The position numbers and the translations under genes were made by a program. A stretch of DNA of 64,000 bases. Source: Clytia hemisphaerica. Taxonomy: Eukaryota; Cnidaria; Hydrozoa; Leptothecata; Clytiidae. Below, piece by piece: positions 32,834 through 43,165 of the stretch. The notes under the pieces are model-generated. The model saw only the letters and a program-made list of their open reading frames with translations. It made no database searches and was not told the DNA's origin. The DNA is taken from contig CACVBU010000671.1 of NCBI GenBank assembly GCA_902728285.1, positions 1,177,421 through 1,241,420 on the forward strand, given 5' to 3'. The stretch's first letter is position 1. The number at the start of each line of letters is the position of its first letter.

Positions 32834-34035
32834 TTATTTAGTTTTCTCTGCAAGCTTTTGCATTGCACTTCTCTCTTCAGCAGAGACAAAAGCTGAATCG
32901 TCATACTCCAATTCGGGATGGAGCTCACTGTTGCGGGACTTGACATTATATGTCCAAATAGCAACACGGTATTTTAGGACAGTGAACGAGGAGGTTTCCT
33001 CCCAAATACTGTGTGGTATGTGCAGTTTGTGCTTACTTTAAAGTATTCTTTTACCCCCCTCTCTCGAACTGTTAACAAGTGACGAAGTGCGCGCTTCCTT
33101 ACCACAGAAACCGCAAATATTGCACCCAGAAATCGTTCCTTTGGTGATATGTACACCTATGTGTTTTCTCATGACACTAAGTGACATTTTTAGTTTGCAG
33201 ATCTTACATTTACTTTGCGTTTCAGATTTGTCACCTTTCTTTGTGGTTGTTTTTGATGTTTTTAGTTGTGGCGATGTGTTTGATTGTAAATTTAAATCAA
33301 CATTTAAGTCTATGATTAGGTCTCTGTCAAAGGCGAAGGTCATTTTCCCATTAACTTCTTTCAATGAAGGTTTTATAGCAGAACATTTAGATCCCAATGC
33401 CACTACCTTGGAACAGAAGAAACATTCAAAGTAAACTAACAAGACTATATTAGAACAAGTACATGGAACCCCATGGAACTAGATAAAGTCAGAACACGTG
33501 AGAACAAAAATAATGAACAGGTTGGTAAGTTTTGACTGATTTTATACAATCTATACGTATCATGTGCCAGCTCGAAGAAATCTAAATAGACTGGAACTCA
33601 GATCATCTATATACCTTATCTTCAAGAATTCCTTTCCAAACATACATATTGTCTATTAGATCCATTTTCATAAGATCTGCTTCGATTAGAACGTTTTGGT
33701 TGTTTAGGTCTTGGGTTGTGATGGATTTAACTTTGCGATTGGCAAAGACATTAGAGATTTTAAAGTTTTAAAGTGCCTTTGATATCTATCAAAATAAGGT
33801 CACTAGGCATCAAAGATGTTTCGATATATTCTGATGTTTGACCATTATTAGTAAATTCAGTCATTCCCCTCACTCTGCGCAGACGATCCTTTGACAATGG
33901 CTTTGATGAAAAAAGACACTGTTGCTTTATACACATAAGCTCCGTCAACCGAAAGGATTTGTTACATAAAAGAATACAAAATCTTAAAATAGTGGCCAAT
34001 CTTTTTTGACTAGGTGAGCAAAAAATCCTTAACAA
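32834..34035 (-). pseudogene. zinc-finger protein remnant, antisense, frameshifted
   Basis: The central open part (33038-33442) has F-F-C-S-K-V-V-A-L (a degenerate finger), then K-C-K-I-C-K-L-K-M-x8-H-I-G-V-H-I and C-N-I-C-G-F-C-G-K-E, closely spaced cysteine and histidine pairs. Two frame changes near 33040-33100 lead to a C-terminal tail read to a TAA at 32834-32836 (I-W-T-Y-N-V-K, then E-L-H-P-E-L-E, then E-R-S-A-M-Q-K-L). Upstream, 33760-34035 may be its N-terminal part (L-R-R-V-R-G-M-T-E-F, I-D-I-K-G). The finger order, ending in a CGFCG block, resembles DNA-binding proteins that are repetitive in invertebrate genomes. The function is unknown. Confidence 0.5.
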
Positions 34036-34629
34036 ATTGTTTATTTTGGTGAAATTTTCGAAAGACTTTCAAAAGACAGTTAGTTAACAATTAATTCTTC
34101 CTTGACTACGTATAGTCACTATTATATTTGAACCAATCCTTAAAAAGTTATAGACAAAACACTTATCGTGAACAGACTCAAATTTTCGATTGCTTTATTT
34201 GCTATTAAGACTATCAAGAGAAAAGGAAAACCATCAAGAGAAAAGAAGAAAAGGCCAGCAGCAGTACCAAAAACCAAAGAACAGGTAAATTAATTTTTTA
34301 TAGCCCTACAATACAATTGTCAATCGTTTTCAAGAAAACGAATGGATTATTAAAGTCTGTCTCAAAAGTATGTGGACACTATTTTTTCAGCACCTAGTCA
34401 CACTATATCTAAAAGTTATACACCGTTGGAAAGATAATTTTGAGGAGAATGTTTTGATAGATTTAAAAATTTTTAAAAACTGAAAAATGAAGAAGAAAAA
34501 TGAAGAGGAAAAAAGTGAAGATGTTTCCTACCGGTTTAAAAAACACTAGATGATAATTTTCAGAATGTGTGAGCCTCGCTGATTTCAAATCTGTGTTCAG
34601 ATTTTTCATATGTGTCTATTAACAATACA
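34036..34629. other. intergenic, no supported gene
   Basis: AT-rich. AAAATGAAGAAGAAAAATGA-type phrases near 34486-34520 resemble 44380-44410, where similar words precede TTCTATTGGTTCAA; a shared decayed repeat is possible. Confidence 0.35.
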
Positions 34630-35345
34630 CCCCTTAACAATTTTCGATTACCTTGAACCCAACACTGGAGACGCGGAAATCAATCACAGAATCCAAATGG
34701 CAAGTGTCAAGTTCTCTCAATTGTCAAATCTACTCCAAAATTTCCACATCAATCTAAAAACTCGCGTAAAGTTTCTACTCTAAGGTCCCGAATAGACGTC
34801 CCCCCCGCTTATTAATTTTCGAAAATATTTCGGACCCCCCGTTCTTATTAGGACCCCCCCGTTTATTAGTTTTTAAGAATATTTTCAGCTGTCAAAGAGA
34901 AGGACCCTTATTTTGCTCTAAATAGCCTGATTTTAGCCTTTATTTACCTAAATATTTTCAGACCCCCCCCCCGTTTATTCAGACCCCCCCCCCGTTTATT
35001 ATATTTTGCAAAAATTTCGGACCCCCCCTTTTATTCAGACCCCCCCTACTATTCGGGACCTTAGAGTAAATAGCTTTATACGTAGCAGATTAACCTACTC
35101 GTGCCAGAATTGGAACATCAACCAGAAACAATTTGATCGAATCGATACCGCTTACCGTACATTCTTCAGACGAATGGTAAGGAATGGTATGAAACATGTC
35201 AATGAAAAGGAAAATGATTTTCGCATGGTTATTAGTAATGCTCGTTTGTTTGAAATTTGTGGTACGAAAGATGTGAGTTAGTTTATGAAAAGTCAACAAT
35301 CGAAATATATTGCTCATGTTATTCGTATCTGTGGTTTTGTGGTGT
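34630..35345 (+). pseudogene. LINE reverse transcriptase C-terminal fragment, split by a MITE
   Basis: The left block (34630-34777) reads D-Y-L-E-P-N-T-G-D-A-E-I-N-H-R-I, then S-Q-L-S-N-L-L and L-K-T-R-V-K-F-L. The right block (from 35069) continues S-F-I-R-S-R-L-T-Y-S-C-Q-N-W, then R-R-M-V-R-N-G-M, then I-C-G-T-K-D-V-S and, past a TAG, F-M-K-S-Q-Q-S-K-Y-I-A-H-V-I-R. This is the post-catalytic thumb region of a LINE reverse transcriptase of the type common in RTE- or CR1-like families. The 289-bp interruption is the MITE described separately. The copy is 5'-truncated and inactive. Confidence 0.8.
34778..35066. mobile_element. 289-bp TA-flanked MITE inserted in a LINE
   Basis: CTCTAAGGTCCCGAATAG at 34778-34795 is the perfect reverse complement of 35049-35066. 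TA flanks both ends (34776-34777 and 35067-35068). The interior is built of GGACCCCCC and CGTTTATTA words repeated several times. Excision leaving one TA restores the LINE frame across K-F-L-N-S-F, which fixes the borders to the base. TA duplication points to a Tc1/mariner-type mobiliser. Confidence 0.93.
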
Positions 35346-36257
35346 TGAAAACGAGCTGATAAATTTGAGCCGCTTTATGGTCCTGTAGTCTGTATTTTGT
35401 ACACTTAGATCTACTTTTTTTATAGAGACAAAATGTACCATGCCTCAGCTTTCCAATGAGGGGTCATTTAGCTCACATGTTCTCTAAATTCATCACCAGC
35501 TAGTTCGAAACACGGGTTACGGGTCCGGGTCACGGGGCACGGGGTGACGGGGCAGCTCTGATCAAAGTAATTCAAACAGAAAATGTTTTAAAAACGCTAA
35601 AAATTATCAAAAAAACCAACTTGAAGGTGTTTTATCCACGTATGACTATTTAAAACGTCAAAATCTAACCACGTGGCTTCCAAGTGCTTTCGAAGTTTGC
35701 GTCGTGCACAACGCAGACCGGAAAACACCGCAAAATATTACATACACATAATAAGCTTATATTATCAATAATACACTTTTAGTGTTAAATGCATGTTATA
35801 TGTTATACGTAAGTAATATACATATTACAATTCCCATCGACTGAAAAGCGAGCTTTCTCAAGAAAATGATAGTACGGCTATTGTTAAATCATATCTCATT
35901 ATATCCCTTCCATCACCTTGAGTAAGAATATAATTCTAATGGATAATAACGTAGAAATGATGGTATTTTATAAATGTGTCAATATTTTCAACCTACCATT
36001 ATGTATTTTTAATAAAAATGACGTAATTATACTCATATCTCTAAAATTAGAGTAAACGCGTTTACTCATGTCAACCTATTCCGCATTCTCAGGCTCCCAG
36101 GGCACTATTCCGGTATCAGACTTTTGGCTATACACTCGAACCACAGTAGAGAAATCCCCGTCACAGATAAATTTCATTCACATTTGAATTCTGCCTTTCA
36201 ACACATGAACATCTCAACTTTGAAAAAGATAAATTAATACTCTAATATCATACAAAT
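35346..36257. other. intergenic and probable 5' region of the DIRS-type element
   Basis: No coding frame. Near 35515-35555 is a short GC-rich run of ACGGG-like words (GGGTTACGGGTCCGGGTCAC). The 5' terminus of the DIRS-type element should lie in 35600-36257, but I could not identify its repeat. Confidence 0.4.
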
Positions 36258-37526
36258 ATGGCTTCTTCTGCACCATCAACGTCTGGTACTGGGTTGCCAA
36301 TCTAGACTTCAACCTCCTCGAACATCACAACTTCTTCTCAAACGACAGGCTCACAACAAACAGTCCCGATAACAATTTCGTCGGCCTCGAACCCTTTACC
36401 ACGGGTCGTTCCAGCAACAGCGTCAACTCCTTCAGTTAACATAACAACTCTCTTAAATAGTATTGTAGATCGCAGGATCAGCAACTTGTTTGGTAACGAC
36501 AGAGGAAGGATTAGCACAACGTCAACAAGTCAAATATACCAACACCCACATCATTCTATATCTCTCACTCAACTCCCGTCACCACAGCAACCTCGCCAAC
36601 TGTCGTTTTCCCTGACGGAATTCCAGAATTTCAAAATGGTAACCCTCAAAGTGGGAGTCCTTTCCTACAATCGAATACAAACAACAGTCAAGCAAACGTC
36701 CTTCCTCCAGTTCCAGCCAGAGTTATCACACAAATCCGCAATAGTGAGTTCCTGAATTTTGAAAATTTACTCCTAACATTGGCAGGCCTGCAGCCTCAAC
36801 AGTTTCCTTTAATTTTGACGGAGAGAGATTTTCTCTCACCAACAGTGAGGCCCACTGTTTAGACACTCCTAAAACGAAGAAACAGAAAGTAGTAGACTTT
36901 GCATCATGGACCATGGCATGGTCTAAATTGTTCAAAACATTGATCCCGTTAAGTCTTACCTGGCCCAAGAACTTATCGTCTACCAAACTTACATAACCCA
37001 GTTGGCACGACAGTATAATTTTCGAGCCTGGTATGCTTACGACCAGGCCTTTAGGATGTTTTTAGCTAACAACCCCCAGACTAACTGGGGTGTTACCAAT
37101 GACTATTTATTCAATTCACACGTTAGAGATCATGCTTCTCCAACAAGGTGTTACATCTGTCAGAGTCTGGATCAGTCAGCTCCCAGGTGCCCCTCCACCT
37201 TTTCTGCCCCGGGTTCCTCATTTTCAGGTTTCACAGTCTACCACCGTTCCCGCACCCCCTTTTCAGCGACACAGAGCACCCCCAGTGTTCCCCACCCCTC
37301 TGCATCCCTTGCTGCTACATCTTCTTCAGCGCCCACTTTCAGACCCTATCCTCAGCCGCCCTTTCCATCCCCCCAGCAGACGGCCAGTGCAGGGCAATCT
37401 GGCCAGATCTGCATTGCCTTCAACTGTGGGAATTGTGTCAGAGTCCAGTGCCCAAGAATACACAAGTGCATTGTTTGTTCTTCCTTCAACCACCTAGCCA
37501 CTGAATGCCCCCACCGCCAGGGGTAG
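36258..37526 (+). pseudogene. gag-like protein of the DIRS-type element
   Basis: Starts at ATG 36258 with a Ser/Thr-rich leader interrupted by TAG at 36303. It continues (S-I-V-D-R-R-I-S-N-L) to about 36715, then shifts frame (F-E-N-L-L-L-T-L-A-G-L-Q-P-Q-Q-F) with further shifts between 36830 and 37000. The last part (37002-37526) reads F-R-A-W-Y-A-Y-D-Q-A-F-R and then carries cysteine/histidine knuckles: C-Y-I-C-Q-S-L-D-x5-C and C-x3-C-P-R-I-H-K-C-I-V-C-x-x-F-N-H-L-A-x-x-C-P. Gag proteins of this type bind the element RNA. The proline-rich middle makes long spurious frames in the other two registers. Confidence 0.75.
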
Positions 37527-37539
37527 TGGCAGTGTCCAC

Positions 37540-39027
37540 ATGAGAGAGTTACCTTCTTTGAGTTTTCCCTTGCCTTCCCCCCCACACACCACTGTTGATC
37601 CCCACATTTTGAATTTTTTCCTTGATGGTTACCGTCAGGACATTGTTGAGTTTCTTATTCATGGGTTCACTTATGGCTTTGAGTTAGGTTTTGATGGTCC
37701 AGCTCCTGTTTGCACAAGACGTAACAACCTATCAGCTATCCATCACAGCGACGCAGTCTCTGCATCCATCCTGAAAGAGCTTCAGCGAGGTCACACAGTA
37801 GGTCCCTTCCCCAATCCCCCACTCCCTGACCTTCATTGTTCGCCACTTGGCTCCGCACCCAAGAAGGATGGTTCCCGAAGAATTATTCTAGATCTGTCTT
37901 CGCCACGCGATCACTCTGTCAACGATGGCATCCCGGAGGATCTGTGTCATGTCAAGTATTCATCATTCGACGATGCAGTAAGTATGGTGGTTTCTCTTGG
38001 AGTGGGTTGCTACATGGGCAAGATTGACATTCGGCACGCCTTCAGGCTGTGCCCAGTTCGACCAGAAGATTGGCACTTGTTGGGCTATTGTTGGCAAGAT
38101 CGTTTTTTCGTTGACGTTTGTCTCCCCTTTGGCAGTCGGTCATCTCCTTGTATCTTCAACAGCTTCGCAGACGCTCTTCAATGGATTCTTGTCTCTAAGT
38201 TTAACCTATCCGGTTTGGTGCACTATTTGGACGATTTCTTTCTCAACTTTGAAACGACTTTGAAACGACTCGATACTACATGGATTTGGTACAGGCTGTT
38301 TTTGACATCATCGGAGTACCAGTGGCAGTGGGCAAGCTTGAAGGAACCAGTCAGGTTATCACATTCTTGGGCATTGAAATTGATTTTAGCTCCTTTACCA
38401 TTCGCCTTCCTCTTGATAAGCTCTTTCTTTTGCTTGAAAGGTCATCCACCCCGGTAGAATGTTCCTGCGTCGACTCATCGATCTTTCCACCTCTGTGTCC
38501 AAGCTTTTACATCACATTGACATTTCTACTAGTGTTCGTCTAGATTTGGCCATGTGGGCTGAGTTTTTGTCGTCTTGGAATGGTGTCTCTTTTCTCCCTG
38601 AACCAGCAGTCACTTCAGATTCCATTGCGCTTTTTACTGATGCATCTTTTCTTGGTCTAGGTGGCTTCTTTCAGGGACAGTGGTTGTCCCACCCATGGCC
38701 ATACGACACGTCTGAGCTTTTTGCTGTTTTTGCCACCATTTCCGCCTTCGCAATCCCTCTGACCAACAAGCACATCACAATGTTCACAGATAATGAGGCT
38801 ATCGTTGCAATATGGCATTGGTTAGAGAACTGTTTTTTCTTACTGCTCGTCACAACATCTCTGTTCGCTTTCTTCATGTCCCTGGTCGTCGTAACACCTT
38901 TGCTGACTTCTTGTCTCGTCTTCAGGTCGAAGCTTTCAAGTCGATATGTCCCGATTGTTCACCGAATCCCATCATCATCTCACCTTGTGTCATGGCCGTC
39001 TTGGACAAGATCTTGCTTCCTTCTTGA
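37540..39027 (+). pseudogene. reverse transcriptase-RNase H of the DIRS-type element
   Basis: The first frame (37540-38260) carries S-P-L-G-S-A-P-K-K-D-G-S-R-R-I-I-L-D-L-S, the catalytic M-G-K-I-D-I-R-H-A-F, F-G-S-R-S-S-P-C-I-F and the H-Y-L-D-D-F-F active site. A frame change near 38240-38280 coincides with a short tandem duplication (ACTTTGAAACG twice) and leads to I-G-V-P-V-A and F-L-G-I-E-I-D. Another change near 38445 leads to the RNase H part: A-L-F-T-D-A-S, S-E-L-F-A-V and M-F-T-D-N-E-A. A third change near 38815 gives V-R-F-L-H-V-P-G-R-R-N-T-F-A-D-F-L-S-R. All catalytic acids can still be read. Confidence 0.85.
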
Positions 39028-39976
39028 GAGACTCGCTAGCATCTTCCACCCAAAACACTTACATGTCAGGCGTACGATCTTATGTCAACTTTTGCCAACC
39101 TTCAAGACTGAACCACTTTCCTGCCAGCCAATCTTCACTTTGCTTCTTTGCTGTTTTCTCTGCAAACAGAAGTATCTCTCACAAAACCATCAAGGTCTAC
39201 ATACACGGCGTCCTCCATCAAAATTCTATGCTTGGCTATCAGTTGAATCTTCCCGAAATGACCATTCTACAACGTTTGATCAGAGGCATGAAACGACGAC
39301 AAGGCAATACACTTACCAGAGCCAGTAGGAAACCTATCACCATCAATTATCTCCAACAGATATCAATTCTTTTGCACACCTCTTGTGGCACGACAGCTGA
39401 TAAATACATGCTCTTGAAACCTCGTGGAGTCGCGTTCTTTGGGTTACTGAGAGTCTCTGAATACACATGTCCCAGTTGTTCCAAATTCAACAGCAGCATA
39501 CACCTGTCACGTTCTGACGTTCAGTTTAATCCCACCCTCTCCATTATGACAATACGTATCAAAGCAAGCAAAACTGACCCCTTCCGAATGGGAACAACCA
39601 TACGTATTGGAGCCACCTTTGATGCCCTTTGCCCGGTTGGTGCCATGCGAAACTACCTTGCCCTCTCCCCGAGCTATTCTGGACCCCTTTTCAGTTCTCC
39701 AACGGTAATTTTTTAACCAGAAATGCAATTCGCAAGCTTTTGATTACAGCCCTCCCTAGCATTAGGGACATCAATACACACAATTTCCGCATAGGTGGAG
39801 CTTCAGTCGCCTTAGCACCAGGTGCCTCAGACTCAATGATCCGTATTTTGGGCAGATGGACAAGTGATTGTTATTTAAGATATTTGAGAATAGCTGACAA
39901 TGACATTACTCAATTTCAGCAGAAAATGGCTACGATTGTCTACACTACCACAGTTTGGGATCCTGACACTTGGTAG
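38946..39976 (+). pseudogene. tyrosine recombinase of the DIRS-type element
   Basis: The frame from 38946 to about 39700 shows S-T-Q-N-T-Y-M-S-G-V-R-S-Y (the N-terminal SAM-like core-binding region) and L-L-R-V-S-E-Y with the first catalytic arginine. It also shows a beta-sheet segment around I-K-A-S-K-T-D-P-F. One frameshift near 39700-39715 leads to 39710-39976, which has H-N-F-R-I-G-G-A-S (the H-x-x-R pair) and W-T-S-D-C-Y-L-R-Y with the candidate nucleophilic tyrosine. All four signature residues are therefore preserved despite the shift. It begins inside the RNase H coding end in a different register, as in known DIRS-like elements. Confidence 0.85.
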
Positions 39977-39980
39977 TTTT

Positions 39981-41267
39981 CAGTGCATTTTTTTTTTCTA
40001 TTTCAATTGTGTGGCAGATACCTACTTGCGTTTTGCACTAGCTTGTGTTTTCTCTTAGTCCCTAAGTTTTAGGAAGCGCCAAGTTTGTGTGGCATGAGTA
40101 GTTTTGGCGACGATTTGGGGGTGTGGGTTACCCTGTAACCCCTTTCTCAGATCCGCTACCAATCCTCCTTATGGGATAAGATCACTCCTTAGGGGATTAA
40201 ATACGCTCACCGTCCTCTATACGGTACAACACCGTCCTTCATACAGTTTAGGCTAAGTTTGTTATCTCTTGATGCTTCCCCAATGACTCGCCAAAACTCA
40301 CAATTTCTATTTTCGTTGATTTATTTTTGCAAGAATTTTCACCATTTCGACCAAACACATTTAGTCTCTATTCCTGTTTCCCATAGTTCTTTTATCACTG
40401 GTACTCTAGTTTTACAGGACACTATTTCGACCACATTCACATAAAATATTTTGAGTCATGTTTTCTTCAGGGCATTTCGACCACTTCATCTAAAATATTT
40501 TTGAGTCGTATTGTATTTGCCTTCAGGACATAGCGGCCACCTCACTATTATTCGCTCCTCAGATCATACCTTTATTTACATTTTACCTTGAAGCAGGAAT
40601 TAACCACTATCTTGCAGTATTTAATCGTTTTAAAACATGTCAATCTATATCCAGTCCATGAACATATAAACGACTGGACATCCATCTCCTTTGTCTTTTT
40701 GAAGATAACACGGCTAGCTTCGTTGCCGCCTCGTTAAAAGCATAAAATGAAACAATAGATTTTGATGATATACCACTTGGAAATACCTTGTTAACAACGT
40801 CAAAAATTAGACAAAAGTCTCTGTTGTTATACTCCTCTCAAGTCTTTTATCTATATCATAACAAAGATAACAGAGGCAAAATCATCGTCAGTTGTCAAAA
40901 CTCCGACTAATATTTCAAAATTTGACTTAAAAGTGTCTCATAATTTTAGAGAGTGTCACATTCTAATTTCGATATTCTTATTACACAGGCTCTCAACTTT
41001 GGCAAGCTATTTTTTTTAAGTCTTAAAAAAAATATTGCAGTAACAAAAGGGATTCAAAAGTATACACGCAGTTGAAATTCTGCATTTCAGAGTTGAAAAA
41101 TAAAATAATAATAATAATATAATAATAAAGCTTTACAGGTTTGCAGGCCACCGTGAAGACATATGGGCCTCTATAAACCGCTCGTACTTTTTACAATGAT
41201 CTTTTTGAAATAGAGTTTTTTTCGCGGGCTCCCCCGGGCTTTCCATTTTGTGTTGTCTTCCTTGATT
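39981..41267. other. DIRS 3' region and intergenic sequence
   Basis: No gene. At 40425-40540 the phrases TTTCGACCAC and TAAAATATTTTTGAGTCGTA (with a close earlier copy) recur at about 55-60 base spacing, a small tandem repeat that may be part of the element 3' end. An AAT microsatellite lies at about 41100-41130. Confidence 0.45.
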
Positions 41268-41651
41268 TTAGCATTCATTTTTTTCGGCTTCCTTACACCA
41301 TTCTTTGATTATCTGTCTTTCATTTTTGGTCAAATCCTCTGTCACTCGGTAAGGAAAGCGTTTTTCTTTTGTTATTGCTTGCAACACTGTGTTCTTGTCC
41401 TCTTCGTTCGTAAATGTGACTTTAATTGGTCGGTATCTCGCTTTATCTTCTCTTTCTTTCGTAAATTTCCCGATCCGCTGCGTCTCGGTAATCTTTATAT
41501 TCCTCAGATGGAGCCGCCGCTTACCAATAATTTTGTCATGGATAAATTCTTCTTCGATTTTTGTTTCTTCTTCAGTTTCATATGTCGATTCATCAATCCC
41601 ATGAAAAATTAGGTTGCGTGCTGTCGATCGAATCAGCTGCTCCTCCTGCTT
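41268..41651 (-). pseudogene. LINE ORF1-like RNA-binding protein fragment, antisense
   Basis: A 127-codon antisense frame without its own ATG reads E-E-Q-L-I-R-S-T-A-R-N-L-I-F-H-G-I, an acidic stretch, and R-R-L-H-L-R-N-I-K-I. It then reads R-Y-R-P-I-K-V-T-F-T-N-E-E-D-K-N-T-V-L and R-V-T-E-D-L-T-K-N-E-R-Q-I-I-K-E-W. The R-P-I-K-V-T-F and V-T-E-D-x-x-x-x-E-R blocks are those of the RNA-recognition and C-terminal domains of L1/Tx1-type ORF1 proteins that package LINE RNA. It stops at 41268-41270. The frame begins after a stop at 41652, so both ends are truncated. The sense-strand hydrophobic frames over the same bases are shadows. Confidence 0.7.
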
Positions 41652-41835
41652 TTACTGGGCGAAATCACGTCTTTCAAATCGGTGGAAAGAGGTGGGAAGT
41701 TCATATTCCCACATCTTTCAACCGATTGGAAAGTTGATCTTTCAACTTGATTCGAAAGTTCGGCAGGTTACCTTCCCAACTTTCGAATCAGATCATCTTC
41801 CCAACTTTCCAACTAGTTGAAAGTTCAAATTCTTC

Positions 41836-42005
41836 AACTTTCGAATAGAGTCGAAAGATGAAATTCTCAAACTTTCGAATAGAGTTGAAAGATGAGATTC
41901 TCAAACTTTCGAATAGAGTTGAAAGATGCGATTCTCAAACTTTCGAATAGAGTTGAAAGATGAAATTCTCAAACTTTCCAACTGTTGAAAGTTCACTTTT
42001 CCATA
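41836..42005. repeat. 34-bp tandem repeat with palindromic core
   Basis: Five starts spaced exactly 34 bases apart (41836, 41870, 41904, 41938, 41972) share AACTTTCGAATAGAGTTGAA then AGATG and ATTCTCA. Each unit has CTTTC facing GAAAG across AATAGAGTT. The preceding 41690-41830 holds related but irregular TTTCAACTTGATTCGAAAGT words, so the array grew out of a degenerate fold-back region. Confidence 0.85.
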
Positions 42006-42250
42006 TCTTTAAACCGGTTAAAAATTCGATTTTTCAATTTTTAAAAGATGAGCCAAATTTGCAAGTATGTACAGCTATCAAACTTAACCCCTACATTTCA
42101 GAAATCACCGTGAATTAATTGTAACCAAGCATGAAAATCATGAAATATTGACACATATGTATTATGGTAGCACAGTTATCTTTTTTAATAACAAAAGATG
42201 AATATCTATGAAAAATAAAACTGGGTTGATTTACAAAAGGAGTACTTTAA
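42006..42250. other. short AT-rich spacer
   Basis: Nothing recognisable apart from AT-rich sequence. Confidence 0.35.
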
Positions 42251-42401
42251 TTTAATCTGATTAACTTTCGCGAGTTTCGCGAATTTTGCCCTTTTTCGCG
42301 AAAGTAGAGAACTAGACCCTTGAGCAGAGGTTTTGTGGTTTGTTTTTTAATCAATTTCTTCATTCGCGAAACTTTATCTCGCGAAAGTTAATCCGGTTAA
42401 A
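42251..42401. mobile_element. 151-bp TTTCGCG MITE
   Basis: TTTAATCTGATTAACTTTCG then CGAG (42251-42274) pairs with 42378-42401, with three mismatches in 24. The loop contains further TTTCGCGA words. It belongs to the same broad family as 12433-12758. Confidence 0.75.
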
Positions 42402-43049
42402 GTATGTAATGTGTCCTGTGAACAACTATAAAACTTTTAAATATACTACTATAGTGTACAAAAATATACAACTAATTTGACCTGACTTAAACTAAAATGA
42501 CCTCTTTTTGCGAAAAATTAAACACAAAGTAATACAAAGATTCTTTGAAAATTTATAAATACTTTTCTTGAAAGAACTCTTGTGAATCTGACATAAAAGT
42601 ATTGAAATCACAGATTGCTTTATCAGAGCTACAAAAATTTTGATCTGAAACTAGTTTTCCAGTGTTTCCATAATCCCTGGCCACCTTGTCTAAATACTAA
42701 ACCGTGTCATTAAAAATCACAAATACCCTTAGTCCTGCTAAAAAGGTAAAAGTTAAAAGATATATCTATATATGAAAATTAAATCGATACAGTAATATCA
42801 TAAAAAATCTCCCAATGTTAAGATATGCTGCTACTACAAAACATATGGAATTTTGTAAAAGGCGTCCACAAAAAACTTGATATTTAGAGTAAAACTGTGA
42901 AAAAGACGTCAAAAGAAACAAGTTCTACAAAAAAGAGGTCAGAAGCACATTACTTAGTGTCCTGTCTGTTAGGGTTAACCCTAACCCCCTTTAAAAAGGG
43001 GAATAATATCATATACATGTTGAATTTAAGGGGGAACAAACGTACTACT
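42402..43049. other. intergenic containing a telomere-like palindrome
   Basis: No gene. At 42968-42985 the 18 bases GTTAGGGTTAACCCTAAC are a perfect palindrome made from two TTAGGG-type words facing each other. One more copy in a C-rich CCCCCTTT context follows. It is too short to be a telomere fusion with confidence. Confidence 0.5.
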
Positions 43050-43162
43050 AAGGGATGAAATTTTGCGCGAAGGTATTTTTGTGCAAGAAATTTTCGCGAA
43101 TTCTCAAAAATTTGTAATTTGCGAAAATATCTTCGGAAATATCGGAAATTTCTTCCCTTAAC
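43050..43162. mobile_element. short TTTCGCG-type fold-back element
   Basis: ACTAAGGGATGAAATTTTGC on the left is mirrored by GGAAATTTCTTCCCTTAA on the right, with GCGAA words inside. It is a degraded relative of 12433-12758. Confidence 0.55.
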
Positions 43163-43165
43163 CCT

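Larger units (their letters stand above)
36258..39980 (+). mobile_element. DIRS-type tyrosine-recombinase retrotransposon, decayed
   Basis: Order of parts: gag-like protein with zinc knuckles, reverse transcriptase, RNase H, and a tyrosine recombinase ORF overlapping the RNase H end by about 80 bases. This arrangement, with a recombinase in place of a DDE integrase, defines the DIRS order. At least five frameshifts and two or more stops are present, so it is inactive, yet all domains are still recognisable. Such elements integrate through a circular DNA intermediate without target duplication. Terminal repeats and an internal complementary region were not located. Confidence 0.85.

Noticed and set aside
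37090-37585. Three extra long frames over the gag-like region
   Set aside because: They are register shadows of the proline-rich gag segment; only the 37002-37526 frame shows zinc knuckles.
42968-42985. True interstitial telomere fusion
   Set aside because: Only about three telomere-like words; too short to distinguish from chance.
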